NCBI GenBank assembly: GCA_029287335.1
Contig: JARFRI010000093.1
Span: 1 to 5,206 of the forward strand
Reading direction: 5' to 3'
Origin: Phycisphaera sp.
GTDB lineage: Bacteria > Planctomycetota > Phycisphaerae > Phycisphaerales > Phycisphaeraceae
Length of the DNA: 5,206 nt
Part shown: positions 1 through 5,206 of the stretch, one piece after another
How the letters are laid out: each line of letters starts with the position of its first letter
How positions within the stretch are numbered: position 1 is the first letter of the stretch
The notes under the pieces: generated by a model
Told to the model about the DNA's origin: nothing
The model's input: the letters and a program-made list of their open reading frames with translations, nothing else
The model's database searches: none
Position numbers and translations under genes: made by a program

Positions 1-9
1 CCTTAAACC

Positions 10-1623
10 ATGCGTGAGCACCTTCCCAAAATTTTGATCATCGGCCTGCTCATCCTCATCGTCGGCGTGCCAATCCTGTTGCGTCCGGCCAATAGCGCGG
101 AGTCCGATCCCAACGCACCGAATCTGGTGATCTACACGCCGCACAACGAGCAGATCCGCTTCGAGATTCAGATGGCTTTCAACGACTGGCGGGCGTCACA
201 AAATCTTCCCGAGGTCGTCTTCGATTGGCGCACGCCCGGCGGGACCAGCGACATCCGCAAGAGCATCCTAAGCCAGTACATCCAACTCATCGGCTCGAGG
301 AAAAACCTCGACGAGCAGGGCATCGGTGCCGACCTGTTCTTCGGCGGCGGCGAGTACGACCACAACAAAGTTGCCTCGGGTATCGAACTGAAAAACGGTG
401 ACGAAAAAACCGTCACCCGCATCGTCATGGACCCGCAGCTCGACCCCGAACTTTTTAAGCAGGCCTTCCCCCAGCCACTCATCGGCGGCGAAAAACTCTA
501 CGCCACGTACACCTTTGAAGAAGCCAACCGCGACGGCGACACAGAAGAGATCGAGCTCATCGGCTGGACCGGCATCACGTTGTCGAGCTTCGGCATTGTT
601 TACAACCGCGATGCGCTGAAGCAGCTCGGGCTGGACGAGCCGAAGACATGGTCGGACCTGGGCGACCCGAAACTGCGCGGCTGGGTGGCGCTGGCCGACC
701 CGGGGCACTCTGGTTCGATCTCCGCGACGTTTGAAACGATCCTCAAGCGCGAGGGCTGGACGCAGGGCTGGATCACGCTCCGCAATGCGTTTGGCAACGC
801 GCGGTATTTTGCGACCAGTGCGGACCGTGTGCCTGTCGATGTGTCGCGCGGCGATGCGGCGGTCGTGATGTGTATCGATTTTTATGGCCGGTTCCAGTCC
901 AGTGCGGTCGGCAATGAGCGCGTCGGGTACAGCGACCCGATCGAGGCTGGTCAGAGCATGACCGCGACGACCGCCGACCCGATCACGCTGCTGCGCGGTG
1001 CGCCGAGCCCGGAGCTGGCCAGGCAGTTCATCGCTTGGCTGCTGTCGCCCGATGCGCAGTCGCTGTGGCAGCGTTCCAAGGCTGATGGCAGTGACGAGCT
1101 GGTTCGGCCCAAGTCGTTCGAGCTCCGCCGACAGCCGCTGCGCATGGACTTGTACAACGAGGCGTCGCAAGCGAGTTGGGTGGATCAGGACCTGAACCCG
1201 TACCCGACCGCGGTGCCGTTCCCCGAGGGCACGCCCAGCTATTTCAGCATGGTCGCACCGGTCACCAAGTCGATGGCCAGCGAGATCCATCACGATCTGA
1301 TCACGGCTTGGCGTGCGCTTAACGATGCGATTGAAACGAACCACCCCAAGGTCGAAGCGATGCGGAGCGCGTTCTACGCGATGCCGCCGGAGCTGACGCT
1401 GACCTGGCCGGACGAGGAATTGGCTGAAAATTGGCAAGCGGTCCAGCGTGATGCAAGCCATCCGCGGCACAGCGAGGTCGTCGAGTATCTCGGTGCGTTT
1501 GCGGATCAACTTGGGGGGCTTAGTGATCGCAATGATGCGTCCGTCCTGGATGCGAACCGCATCAAGTGGCGGTCCTTCTTCCAAGCGCAGTACCGCGAGG
1601 TCGTGCGTTTGTCGCAGGAGTAG
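10..1623 (+). CDS. ABC transporter substrate-binding protein, Fe(III)-type (537 aa)
   Basis: This is probably the periplasmic substrate-capturing subunit of an ABC importer. Residues 7-24 form a hydrophobic N-terminal segment after a short basic start, which is a signal peptide or membrane anchor. A poor cleavage site (ANSA, 27-30) follows and there is no lipobox cysteine. The mature part opens with a beta strand and YTPHNE (about 43-48), like the start of FbpA/AfuA-type ferric-binding proteins. Further family-like stretches are GIVYNRD (195-201), TWSDL (213-217), DPGHSGS (230-236) and IDFYGRF (289-295). The last of these sits roughly where ferric-binding proteins carry a Tyr-Tyr pair, but here only one Tyr is present, so the ligand is uncertain. 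Typical members have about 330-350 residues; the extra C-terminal part (roughly 370-537) is helix-rich and I do not recognise it. No Shine-Dalgarno fits in the nine bases before the ATG. An in-frame TAA at 4-6 means this ATG is the first possible one and may follow closely on an upstream gene. The family call is good; substrate is inference. Confidence 0.85.
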   Translation: MREHLPKILIIGLLILIVGVPILLRPANSAESDPNAPNLVIYTPHNEQIRFEIQMAFNDWRASQNLPEVVFDWRTPGGTSDIRKSILSQYIQLIGSRKNLDEQGIGADLFFGGGEYDHNKVASGIELKNGDEKTVTRIVMDPQLDPELFKQAFPQPLIGGEKLYATYTFEEANRDGDTEEIELIGWTGITLSSFGIVYNRDALKQLGLDEPKTWSDLGDPKLRGWVALADPGHSGSISATFETILKREGWTQGWITLRNAFGNARYFATSADRVPVDVSRGDAAVVMCIDFYGRFQSSAVGNERVGYSDPIEAGQSMTATTADPITLLRGAPSPELARQFIAWLLSPDAQSLWQRSKADGSDELVRPKSFELRRQPLRMDLYNEASQASWVDQDLNPYPTAVPFPEGTPSYFSMVAPVTKSMASEIHHDLITAWRALNDAIETNHPKVEAMRSAFYAMPPELTLTWPDEELAENWQAVQRDASHPRHSEVVEYLGAFADQLGGLSDRNDASVLDANRIKWRSFFQAQYREVVRLSQE

Positions 1624-1636
1624 CGGCGCGCTTGAA

Positions 1637-1657
1637 CGGGACGCTTCGCGTCACCCG
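1637..1657. terminator. Weak hairpin between convergent genes
   Basis: CGGG (1637-1640) pairs with CCCG (1654-1657), and ACG (1641-1643) with CGT (1649-1651), around a CTTCG loop with a two-base bulge at 1652-1653. It lies in the 34-base gap between the stop codons of the substrate-binding protein gene and psd, where a shared terminator is expected. Neither strand has a run of T after the stem, so intrinsic termination is only a possibility. Confidence 0.3.
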
Positions 1658-2419
1658 CTAAACGTCTTCTTCCTCGGCGTCTTCATCATCGTTTGAAGAT
1701 ACCGGCGCATCTTCGGGTCTTGCGATGATCGCGGCGCCTTCTTTGGGGGTGATCTGCGCGAGGACGGTGAGCCCGCCGATGACGCGTTGGCCCTCTTTGA
1801 CTTGCAGGCGTGGGGAGAGGTCTTTGAGGATGTAGAGTTCGGTGGTTGAGCCGAGTTTGATCAGGCCGATGCGTTCGCCGCGTTGGATGACCTGTTCTTC
1901 GTGGACATGGCAGACGATGGTGCGGGCGAGCATGCCGGCGATCTGCCGAACCGCCGCCATCTTGTATTGGCGGTTGGGGTGGACGAGCACGAGCAGGTTG
2001 CTCTCGTTGTCCTCGGCCGACTCGGGCTTGAGTGTGTTGAGGTGTTCGCCGGGCGTGTGGGTGATCGATTCGACGGAGGTGTGGTACGGGCTGTAGTTGA
2101 TGTGTACGTCGAGCACACTCATGAAAATCCGGATGCAGACGGCCGGCCCATCGAGCGGGGCAAAGTGCTCGATCTCGTGGATCGAACTGATTCGGCCTTC
2201 GGACGGCGCGACCATGACGCCGCGTTGGGTCGGGGTGCGTCGGTCCGGGTCGCGGAAGAACAAGAGCAGTGCAAGCGTGGCGGGCACGATGAGGAATAAC
2301 AGCCACCACAAATGGATGAGCACCACGGCCACGCTAAGCATGACGCCAACGGCGGTGATGGTGATGCACTCGAGCTTGGCGTGTTTACTGAGCATAAGGG
2401 GCGACCTGATCGCGGTCAT
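1658..2419 (-). CDS. psd: Phosphatidylserine decarboxylase proenzyme, short membrane type
   Basis: The enzyme converts phosphatidylserine to phosphatidylethanolamine at the cytoplasmic membrane, using a pyruvoyl group made by self-cleavage. At 253 residues it matches the short (archaeal-type, PSD-A) branch. Two hydrophobic segments (about 18-36 and 38-54) anchor it. FFRDPDR (54-60), VAPSEGRI (70-77) and FMSVLDVHIN (99-108) follow in family order. IKLGST (187-192) carries the processing site: cleavage is expected between Gly190 and Ser191, with Ser191 becoming the pyruvoyl group of the alpha chain. Glu74 stands where the E. coli enzyme has catalytic Asp90 (PADG). The tail (241-253) is strongly acidic. 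An AGGT seven bases before the chosen ATG (2427-2430) is a modest ribosome site. Met9 (ATG at 2395-2393) has an equally good AGGT and is a real alternative start. The usual partner pssA is not in the window; the gene lies 93 bases downstream of the helix-turn-helix gene on the same strand, beyond a terminator. Confidence 0.93.
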   Translation of the reverse strand: MTAIRSPLMLSKHAKLECITITAVGVMLSVAVVLIHLWWLLFLIVPATLALLLFFRDPDRRTPTQRGVMVAPSEGRISSIHEIEHFAPLDGPAVCIRIFMSVLDVHINYSPYHTSVESITHTPGEHLNTLKPESAEDNESNLLVLVHPNRQYKMAAVRQIAGMLARTIVCHVHEEQVIQRGERIGLIKLGSTTELYILKDLSPRLQVKEGQRVIGGLTVLAQITPKEGAAIIARPEDAPVSSNDDEDAEEEDV

Positions 2420-2457
2420 GGTATCGACCTATGGCCGTGCTGTGGGCCAGCGATGGC

Positions 2458-2488
2458 AAAGAAAAACCGGCCTGCGAACAAGCCGGTT
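2458..2488 (-). terminator. Rho-independent terminator after the helix-turn-helix gene
   Basis: On the minus strand a perfect 7-bp stem, AACCGGC (2488-2482) with GCCGGTT (2471-2465), encloses a 10-base loop. It is followed by a T-rich tail reading TTTTTCTTT (2466-2458, the first two T also pair in the stem). It begins 24 bases after the stop codon of the 301-residue protein and ends 38 bases before the psd start, so it should end that transcript or limit read-through into psd. Confidence 0.85.
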
Positions 2489-2512
2489 CATTGGGATGTT
2501 ATTGAATGACGA

Positions 2513-3418
2513 TCAGCGGGCAGCGGACTTGCCGACGACCATGCCGATGACGCCGAAGATCACACTGATCGCAAGCAGGCCGCCAGCGACGAGGTAGGTC
2601 TTCGAGTTTGGACCGATGGGGTCGATGCCTTGGGTGAAGGAGCCTTGGACACCATCGATCGCGGGGATGATGGCGGTGAGCGCCACGATGAGCGCGAGCA
2701 TCACGCCGAAGAGCATGCCAGCACCGAACCAGCTGCCTGCCGGGTCGCTTGGTTCTTCATAGACCGCCGAGCTGCGCGCTGCACCCGTGGCGGGGGTTGT
2801 GGCGGGTGCTTCGCCGGTGAGGTTCTCCAGGCCGGAGGGGCCGGACGTGCCGGTCTCCATCGAGATCTCGCCGTCAAAGACGCCTGAGGAACCGACTGCG
2901 GATTCCATCGAGATGCCGGTGCCCATGCCCGTGCCCATGCTGTCGGCACCGGGGTAGATCTCGTCGAGCAGTTCTGCACCGAGCGAGGTGTCGTCTGATT
3001 CACGGGTCAGGTCGAGTAGGCCCGAGCCCGAGCCGACAGACTCGAGGGCGAGTTCTTCGTCGTCGATGGTTGGGCCGGTGACCTGGGTCTGAGCCATGGG
3101 GTCGGCCAGATCGATTTCGCCGGCGTCAAAGACGCTGACGCCGGTCGCATCGTTGGGGTTTTCTTCTGGGGGGTCGACGCCGATGGCGGTATCGGTTTTC
3201 AGATCGACCGCGTCGTTCATGCCGGTGTCGGCCAGGGAGATCGGGCCGTCGGAAGCGGCGTTGGACGACTTGGCGTCGACCTGGTCCCGCTTGAACATGA
3301 GCTTGTCGCCATCGCGGAACTGCTGCAGCTCGTTACGAGCGGCCATGTCCTTGATCGTCTGCTCGTCCACACCGAGTTTCGAGGCGGCTTCTTCGAGCGT
3401 GTAGAACATCTTCGCCAT
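2513..3418 (-). CDS. Membrane-anchored protein with N-terminal MerR/excisionase-like HTH
   Basis: The function is unknown. Residues 5-48 resemble the helix-turn-helix of the excisionase/MerR type: a YTLEEAA first helix, LGVDEQTIKDMA turn and recognition helix, then the FRDGDKLMFKRDQVD wing. Residues 50-225 are acidic, rich in Gly, Ser and Thr, and probably disordered. Short related motifs recur there: PISLAD (59-64), EIDLAD (101-106), GISMES (168-173) and EISMET (184-189). A denser block, LLDLTRESDDTSLGAELLDE (134-153), looks like a conserved helix. Two hydrophobic helices (about 232-253 and 275-295), with a short loop between them, close the protein. The likely topology is cytoplasmic N-terminus with a C-terminal membrane hairpin. 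The start is well supported by an AGGAG six bases upstream. A promoter candidate lies about 80-110 bases upstream and a strong terminator follows the stop. I associate similar proteins with Planctomycetota. The HTH may bind DNA or serve as a protein-interaction module; the sequence does not decide. Confidence 0.85.
   Translation of the reverse strand: MAKMFYTLEEAASKLGVDEQTIKDMAARNELQQFRDGDKLMFKRDQVDAKSSNAASDGPISLADTGMNDAVDLKTDTAIGVDPPEENPNDATGVSVFDAGEIDLADPMAQTQVTGPTIDDEELALESVGSGSGLLDLTRESDDTSLGAELLDEIYPGADSMGTGMGTGISMESAVGSSGVFDGEISMETGTSGPSGLENLTGEAPATTPATGAARSSAVYEEPSDPAGSWFGAGMLFGVMLALIVALTAIIPAIDGVQGSFTQGIDPIGPNSKTYLVAGGLLAISVIFGVIGMVVGKSAAR
2919..2941. repeat. 12-bp tandem duplication inside the HTH-protein gene
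   Basis: Two near-identical 12-base units beginning at 2919 and 2931 (GTGCCCATGCC plus one varying base on the plus strand) encode the MGTG-MGTG repeat at residues 161-168 of the minus-strand protein. It is in frame and lies in the low-complexity linker, consistent with slippage growth of a disordered region. Confidence 0.6.
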
Positions 3419-3424
3419 TGCGGG

Positions 3425-3429
3425 CTCCT
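3425..3429 (-). promoter_or_regulatory. Strong Shine-Dalgarno for the HTH-protein gene
   Basis: AGGAG on the minus strand, within GCAGGAGCC, lies six bases before the ATG at 3418. It favours this start over Met4 (ATG at 3409-3407). It is the only strong ribosome site seen before any gene in the window. Confidence 0.8.
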
Positions 3430-3506
3430 GCAGGGATCAATCGGGCTTACCTCGGGATCGCGACACACGCACGAACACCGTAGGCCCGGTGCTATCAGCA
3501 AGTTAC

Positions 3507-3535
3507 AGGATAACCTTGTTCAGCCGTCCTGACAA
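3507..3535 (-). promoter_or_regulatory. Candidate sigma-70 promoter for the HTH-protein gene
   Basis: On the minus strand, TTGTCA (3535-3530, five of six to TTGACA) is followed after exactly 17 bases by TATCCT (3512-3507, four of six to TATAAT). Transcription would begin near 3500, giving a leader of about 80 bases before the ATG at 3418. Its -35 overlaps that of the opposing miaB promoter candidate. The call is by eye from the consensus only. Confidence 0.45.
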
Positions 3536-3556
3536 GACCCAGCCTTGCGGTATCAT
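3529..3556 (+). promoter_or_regulatory. Candidate sigma-70 promoter for miaB
   Basis: CTGACA (3529-3534) and TATCAT (3551-3556) each match the consensus at five of six positions, with a 16-base spacer. Transcription would begin near 3562-3564. That is after the first in-frame ATG (3555) and about 15 bases before the second (3579), so if this promoter is used miaB must start at 3579 with a very short leader. The call is by eye from the consensus only. Confidence 0.45.
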
Positions 3557-5206
3557 GCCCGATCCCAATTACCCCGTTATGCCCGAAATCCAGCTCACAC
3601 AATTTGTTAGTCCCACAAACGGCACCGCCCAAGGCTGCTCCACAGACGCAAACCCCGCGTCTGACCCCGCCACCGACCCCGCAAACACCACTGGCACCGG
3701 CCCGAGTGTCTACTTAGAGACCTTCGGCTGCCAGATGAACGTCCTGGACAGCCAACTCGTCGTCAGCCAACTCCGCGGCCTGGGCTACCGCTTTACCGGC
3801 GACTGGCAGGCCGCAGATGTCGTCCTCTACAACACCTGCTCGGTCCGTGAACAGGCGGAGAACAAAGTCTGGTCCCGTGTCGGCATCGTCGGCAAGCACA
3901 AACGTGAGCACCCCGGCGTCGTGCTCGGCGTCATCGGGTGCATGGCCGAGCGCGACGGCACCGACATGATCAAAAAGCACCCGCAGATCGACCTGCTCTG
4001 CGGCCCGGGTGAACTGGACAAAGTCCCGATGCTCATCGACAACGCGTTTAAGACAAAAGTCATCGAAGAAGAACGTAGCCGCGATGCGACGCGTCGCCTG
4101 GTCGCCGACGACAATCTTCAAAACGTCGCGCTCCAAGGCAACACCCACCGCCGCAGCTCGACCCTGTCCGCCGCCAGCGACAAACTCGAACTGATCGACC
4201 TGTCGCGCAGCTTCCGAGCCGAGGACACCGACCTGCCCGGCGAGCACACGCCCGGCGCGGGCCGCTCCGCCTACGTCCGCATCACCCGCGGCTGCAACAA
4301 GCTCTGCACCTACTGCGTCGTGCCCAACACCCGCGGCGCGGAAGTCCACCGCCACCCCGATCACATCGTCGACGAGTGCAAAAAGCTCGCCGACCACGGC
4401 GTCATCGAGGTCACCCTCCTTGGCCAAACCGTCAACCACTACCACTACGACCAAAGCGCCGCCCAACAAGTCGACGGCATCTGGCAGCCACAGGTCGGCA
4501 CGGTCATCAGCCCGAACAAGGGCACCGGCGGCCCGTCACCAACATTCAATGACACGACGACCAGCTTCGCCGACCTGCTGCACCGCATCCACGAAGAAGT
4601 GCCTGCGATCAAACGGCTGCGTTTTGTGACGTCGTTGCCGCGCGACTTTGGCGATGACATTTTGCAAGTGATCCGCGATAGCCCGCGCATCTGCCGATAC
4701 CTGCACCTGCCGGTGCAGAGCGGAAGTAACCGTGTACTGGCGAAGATGAACCGCGGCTACCGCGTCGAGCAGTACATGGAACTGATCGATCGGACCAAGG
4801 CCATGATCCCGGACGTGACGCTCGCCACCGACATCATCGTCGGCTTCCCCGGCGAGACGGACGAGGATTACCAAAAGACGCGCGACCTGCTTGAGTACGC
4901 CCGCTACAAAAACAGCTTCATCTTCAAGTACTCGCCGCGCCCCGGCACCGCCGCGTACGACCGCATCCCCGACGACATCCCCGACGAGGTCAAGCGCAAA
5001 CGCAACAATGACCTGCTCGCGCTGCAAACCGATATCAGCACCGAGATCCACGCGGGCTACGTCGGCCAAACGGTTGAGGTCTTCGTCGAAGGTGTTTCGC
5101 GCAAGACCCGTAAAGAGGGCGGCGATGAAACCGGAGCCTCCCAACTCTCGGGCCGAACCGGCGGCGACCTGATCACCTTCTTCGAAGGCGACCCGTCACT
5201 GATCGG
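3555..5206 (+). CDS. miaB: tRNA-2-methylthio-N6-dimethylallyladenosine synthase MiaB (3' end cut)
   Basis: This radical-SAM enzyme adds the methylthio group to i6A at position 37 of tRNAs reading UNN codons. The N-terminal methylthiotransferase domain (about 52-165) has ETFGCQMN and cysteines C59, C95 (NTCSVREQAENK) and C129 (GCMAER) for the auxiliary 4Fe-4S cluster. The radical-SAM domain holds C247, C251 and C254 in RGCNKLCTYCVVPNTRG; CTYCVVP-x-TRG separates MiaB from RimO and MtaB. LGQTVN (289-294), LPVQSGS and DIIVGFPGET follow. A TRAM domain begins near 504 and is cut at residue 550 by the window edge, probably some 20 residues short. Relative to E. coli MiaB (474 aa) it has three expansions: about 50 residues at the N-terminus (Thr/Pro/Asp/Ala-rich), a longer linker (about 165-240) and an insert of about 30 residues after LGQTVN. 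Coordinates use the first in-frame ATG; ATG 3579 is an equally plausible start and fits the promoter better. Neither has a ribosome-binding site. It is divergent from the HTH-protein gene. Confidence 0.95.
   Translation, partial: MPDPNYPVMPEIQLTQFVSPTNGTAQGCSTDANPASDPATDPANTTGTGPSVYLETFGCQMNVLDSQLVVSQLRGLGYRFTGDWQAADVVLYNTCSVREQAENKVWSRVGIVGKHKREHPGVVLGVIGCMAERDGTDMIKKHPQIDLLCGPGELDKVPMLIDNAFKTKVIEEERSRDATRRLVADDNLQNVALQGNTHRRSSTLSAASDKLELIDLSRSFRAEDTDLPGEHTPGAGRSAYVRITRGCNKLCTYCVVPNTRGAEVHRHPDHIVDECKKLADHGVIEVTLLGQTVNHYHYDQSAAQQVDGIWQPQVGTVISPNKGTGGPSPTFNDTTTSFADLLHRIHEEVPAIKRLRFVTSLPRDFGDDILQVIRDSPRICRYLHLPVQSGSNRVLAKMNRGYRVEQYMELIDRTKAMIPDVTLATDIIVGFPGETDEDYQKTRDLLEYARYKNSFIFKYSPRPGTAAYDRIPDDIPDEVKRKRNNDLLALQTDISTEIHAGYVGQTVEVFVEGVSRKTRKEGGDETGASQLSGRTGGDLITFFEGDPSLI

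Noticed and set aside
4..6. In-frame TAA as the end of an upstream gene
   Set aside because: Only three codons are visible, so no upstream gene can be claimed from this window.
268..1584. 438-codon open frame on the minus strand
   Set aside because: It lies wholly opposite the substrate-binding protein gene, is rich in Arg and has no recognisable domain; this is a typical shadow of a GC-rich gene.
1883..2299. 138-codon open frame on the plus strand
   Set aside because: It is antisense to the conserved core of psd and has no ribosome site or recognisable domain.
2432..2449. TGGCC/GGCCA inverted repeat in the psd leader
   Set aside because: A 5-bp stem with an 8-base loop is expected by chance in GC-rich DNA, and it has no T-tract or known element context.
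3476..3491. CACCG/CGGTG hairpin in the leader of the HTH-protein gene
   Set aside because: The stem is only 5 bp with a 6-base loop. It could be an operator half-site pair or leader structure, but nothing supports this beyond symmetry.
4281..4340. Assignment to RimO or MtaB instead of MiaB
   Set aside because: The radical-SAM motif context CTYCVVPNTRG and the FFEGD near the TRAM end fit MiaB and not the sister methylthiotransferases.
3714..4469. 251-codon open frame on the minus strand
   Set aside because: It is opposite the conserved MiaB catalytic region, and its Val/Asp/Ala-rich composition is what the reverse of a GC-rich gene gives.

Overview
The window reads as a GC-rich, ordinary chromosomal stretch from a planctomycete, most likely of the class Phycisphaerae. 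This placement is inferred from protein resemblance: an enlarged MiaB with clade-like insertions, a membrane-anchored helix-turn-helix protein of a type I associate with Planctomycetota, and an unusually long solute-binding protein. No marker gene confirms it. There are no RNA genes, insertion sequences, phage genes or CRISPR arrays.

Layout. Positions 10-1623 (+) encode an exported or membrane-anchored ABC-transporter substrate-binding protein of the Fe(III)-type family. It probably follows transporter genes lying to the left of the window. It converges, across a 34-base gap with a weak hairpin, on psd (1658-2419, -), a short-type phosphatidylserine decarboxylase with the self-cleavage motif LGST. 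Upstream of psd on the same strand lies a 301-residue protein (2513-3418, -) with an N-terminal MerR/excisionase-like helix-turn-helix, a long acidic low-complexity middle and two C-terminal membrane helices. A clear intrinsic terminator (2458-2488) separates that gene from psd.

A 136-base intergenic region (3419-3554) divides the helix-turn-helix gene from a rightward miaB. This gene encodes the tRNA methylthiotransferase and runs off the right edge, missing only the end of its TRAM domain. The region holds two face-to-face sigma-70-like promoter candidates with overlapping -35 hexamers. If the miaB promoter is real, miaB translation starts at 3579 rather than at the first ATG at 3555.

The four genes form no single pathway: nutrient uptake, phospholipid head-group synthesis, an unknown membrane-linked DNA-binding-like protein, and tRNA modification. 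I see no convincing new system. The items most worth a second look are the membrane-tethered helix-turn-helix protein, the overlapping divergent promoters, an Asp-to-Glu change at a catalytic position of the decarboxylase, and the three expansions in MiaB.
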